In this document: positions 63,505 through 64,000 of the stretch, in pieces | Layout of the letters: every line of letters begins with the position of its first letter | Numbering within the stretch: position 1 is the first letter of the stretch | Made by a program: the position numbers and the translations under genes | The notes under the pieces: generated by a model | Seen by the model: the letters and a program-made list of their open reading frames with translations, nothing else | Told to the model about the DNA's origin: nothing | Databases searched by the model: none | From: Cupriavidus neocaledonicus | Lineage (GTDB): Bacteria > Pseudomonadota > Gammaproteobacteria > Burkholderiales > Burkholderiaceae | Direction of reading: 5' to 3' | Length of the DNA: 64,000 bases | Assembly: GCF_000372525.1 (NCBI RefSeq) | Contig: NZ_AQUR01000102.1 | Span: 13,733 to 77,732 of the forward strand

Positions 63505-64000
63505 GCCGCTTCTCCGGTCGAGACCAGCTTGCGCAGCAGGCGGGCCAGCCCGCTGGCCGGCAGGTCGATCCACGCGACCCGGTTGGCGGCTTCGTATTCG
63601 ACTTCGTACGCCGCGCGTTCCAGCAGGAACAGGTCGAGCAGGGGCTGCAGCTGGCCGGGCGCCACCCATGGCACGGGCGCGGCTTCCATGTGCTGGCGGT
63701 AGCAGCTCAGGAAGGCTTCGTTGGCGGTGGTGCGGAAGCGCTCCAGCAGCACCGCGCGCCGCTCCGCCAGCTGCGGCGGCAGTTCGCTGTGGGTGCGTTC
63801 GCTGCGGTCGGTGCCGACCGTGGCGGCGGCATAGTCGAGCGAGCGCAGCAGCCCCGCCACGTCGCGCAGCGGCGAGGTCTTGCGCCGGCGCCAGTCCAGC
63901 GGCAGGCCGGGCTCGCCTTCGAAGTCGACCAGGTAGGTGTCGTTCTGCGCGATCAGCACCTGGCCCAGGTGGAAGTCGCCGTGGATGCGGGTCTGCAGGC
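63501..64000 (-). CDS. Maltokinase domain, C-terminal part (probable TreS-maltokinase fusion; cut by window)
   Basis: Only the last ~165 residues are seen. They begin in the aminoglycoside-phosphotransferase-like catalytic loop [20 protein letters not shown] and continue with [20 protein letters not shown] (metal-binding Asp in VDFEGEP) and a C-terminal helical region. This is the Pep2/Mak maltokinase signature, which phosphorylates maltose to maltose-1-phosphate for GlgE. In many proteobacteria the domain is fused to trehalose synthase TreS; fusion here cannot be checked because the 5' part lies beyond 64000. The stop overlaps the glgB start (ATGA). Confidence 0.85.

Overview
The window is GC-rich DNA with short spacers, many stop/start overlaps (ATGA, GTGA, TGATG), Bug-type solute receptors, Gram-negative porins and MetR/LexA-style operators. 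It fits a betaproteobacterium of the Burkholderiaceae, most likely Cupriavidus or a close Ralstonia relative; this is inference from gene content, not a database match. No insertion sequence, prophage, CRISPR array or rRNA was seen.

Layout. 1-4.2 kb: the 3' end of a giant VCBS/RTX type I secreted adhesin and its TolC-like outer membrane channel. 4.7-5.8 kb: a membrane acyltransferase. 6.0-11.4 kb: a compact pyrimidine-salvage/catabolism unit (GTP cyclohydrolase II-like URC1, DUF1688/URC4, uracil phosphoribosyltransferase, RutR-like TetR regulator, cytosine deaminase) behind a promoter carrying a RutR-type operator. 11.4-14.9 kb: tRNA-Leu(CAG), a GGDEF protein, an autotransporter-barrel-like protein and tRNA-Arg(ACG). 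14.9-22 kb: a Nudix/metallo-beta-lactamase fusion, a lipoprotein, an operon for the late beta-ketoadipate steps (atoE-like transporter, YciI, catC, enol-lactonase) and a DUF1254 lipoprotein. 22-31.3 kb: divergent metE/metR with a MetR box, an Lrp regulator, ribA, a MarR regulator with its operator, and a NylB/EstB-like serine hydrolase. 31.5-38.9 kb: a catabolic cluster (hydroxyquinol-type intradiol dioxygenase, SDR, BKACE, MDR reductase, cupin, porin, Bug receptor) with two matching LacI-type operators and a LacI-family regulator at its end. 39-45 kb: a 1956-residue tandem UvrA behind a consensus LexA box. 45-49.3 kb: small envelope/stress-type genes, including two BON-domain proteins. 49.3-64 kb: a minus-strand alpha-glucan/trehalose cluster, transcribed maltokinase (probable TreS fusion, cut by the window) - glgB - glgX - malQ - glgP - treZ - treY, mostly translationally coupled.

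How the genes work together. The URC-type unit would turn cytosine into uracil (CodA) and uracil into UMP (Upp), feeding the poorly understood URC1/URC4 ring-breakdown route under a RutR-like pyrimidine sensor. The LacI cluster looks like uptake (porin, Bug receptor) plus ring cleavage and beta-keto-acid cleavage for an unidentified aromatic compound. The glucan cluster builds, trims and phosphorolyses glycogen-like polymer and converts maltooligosaccharides to trehalose.
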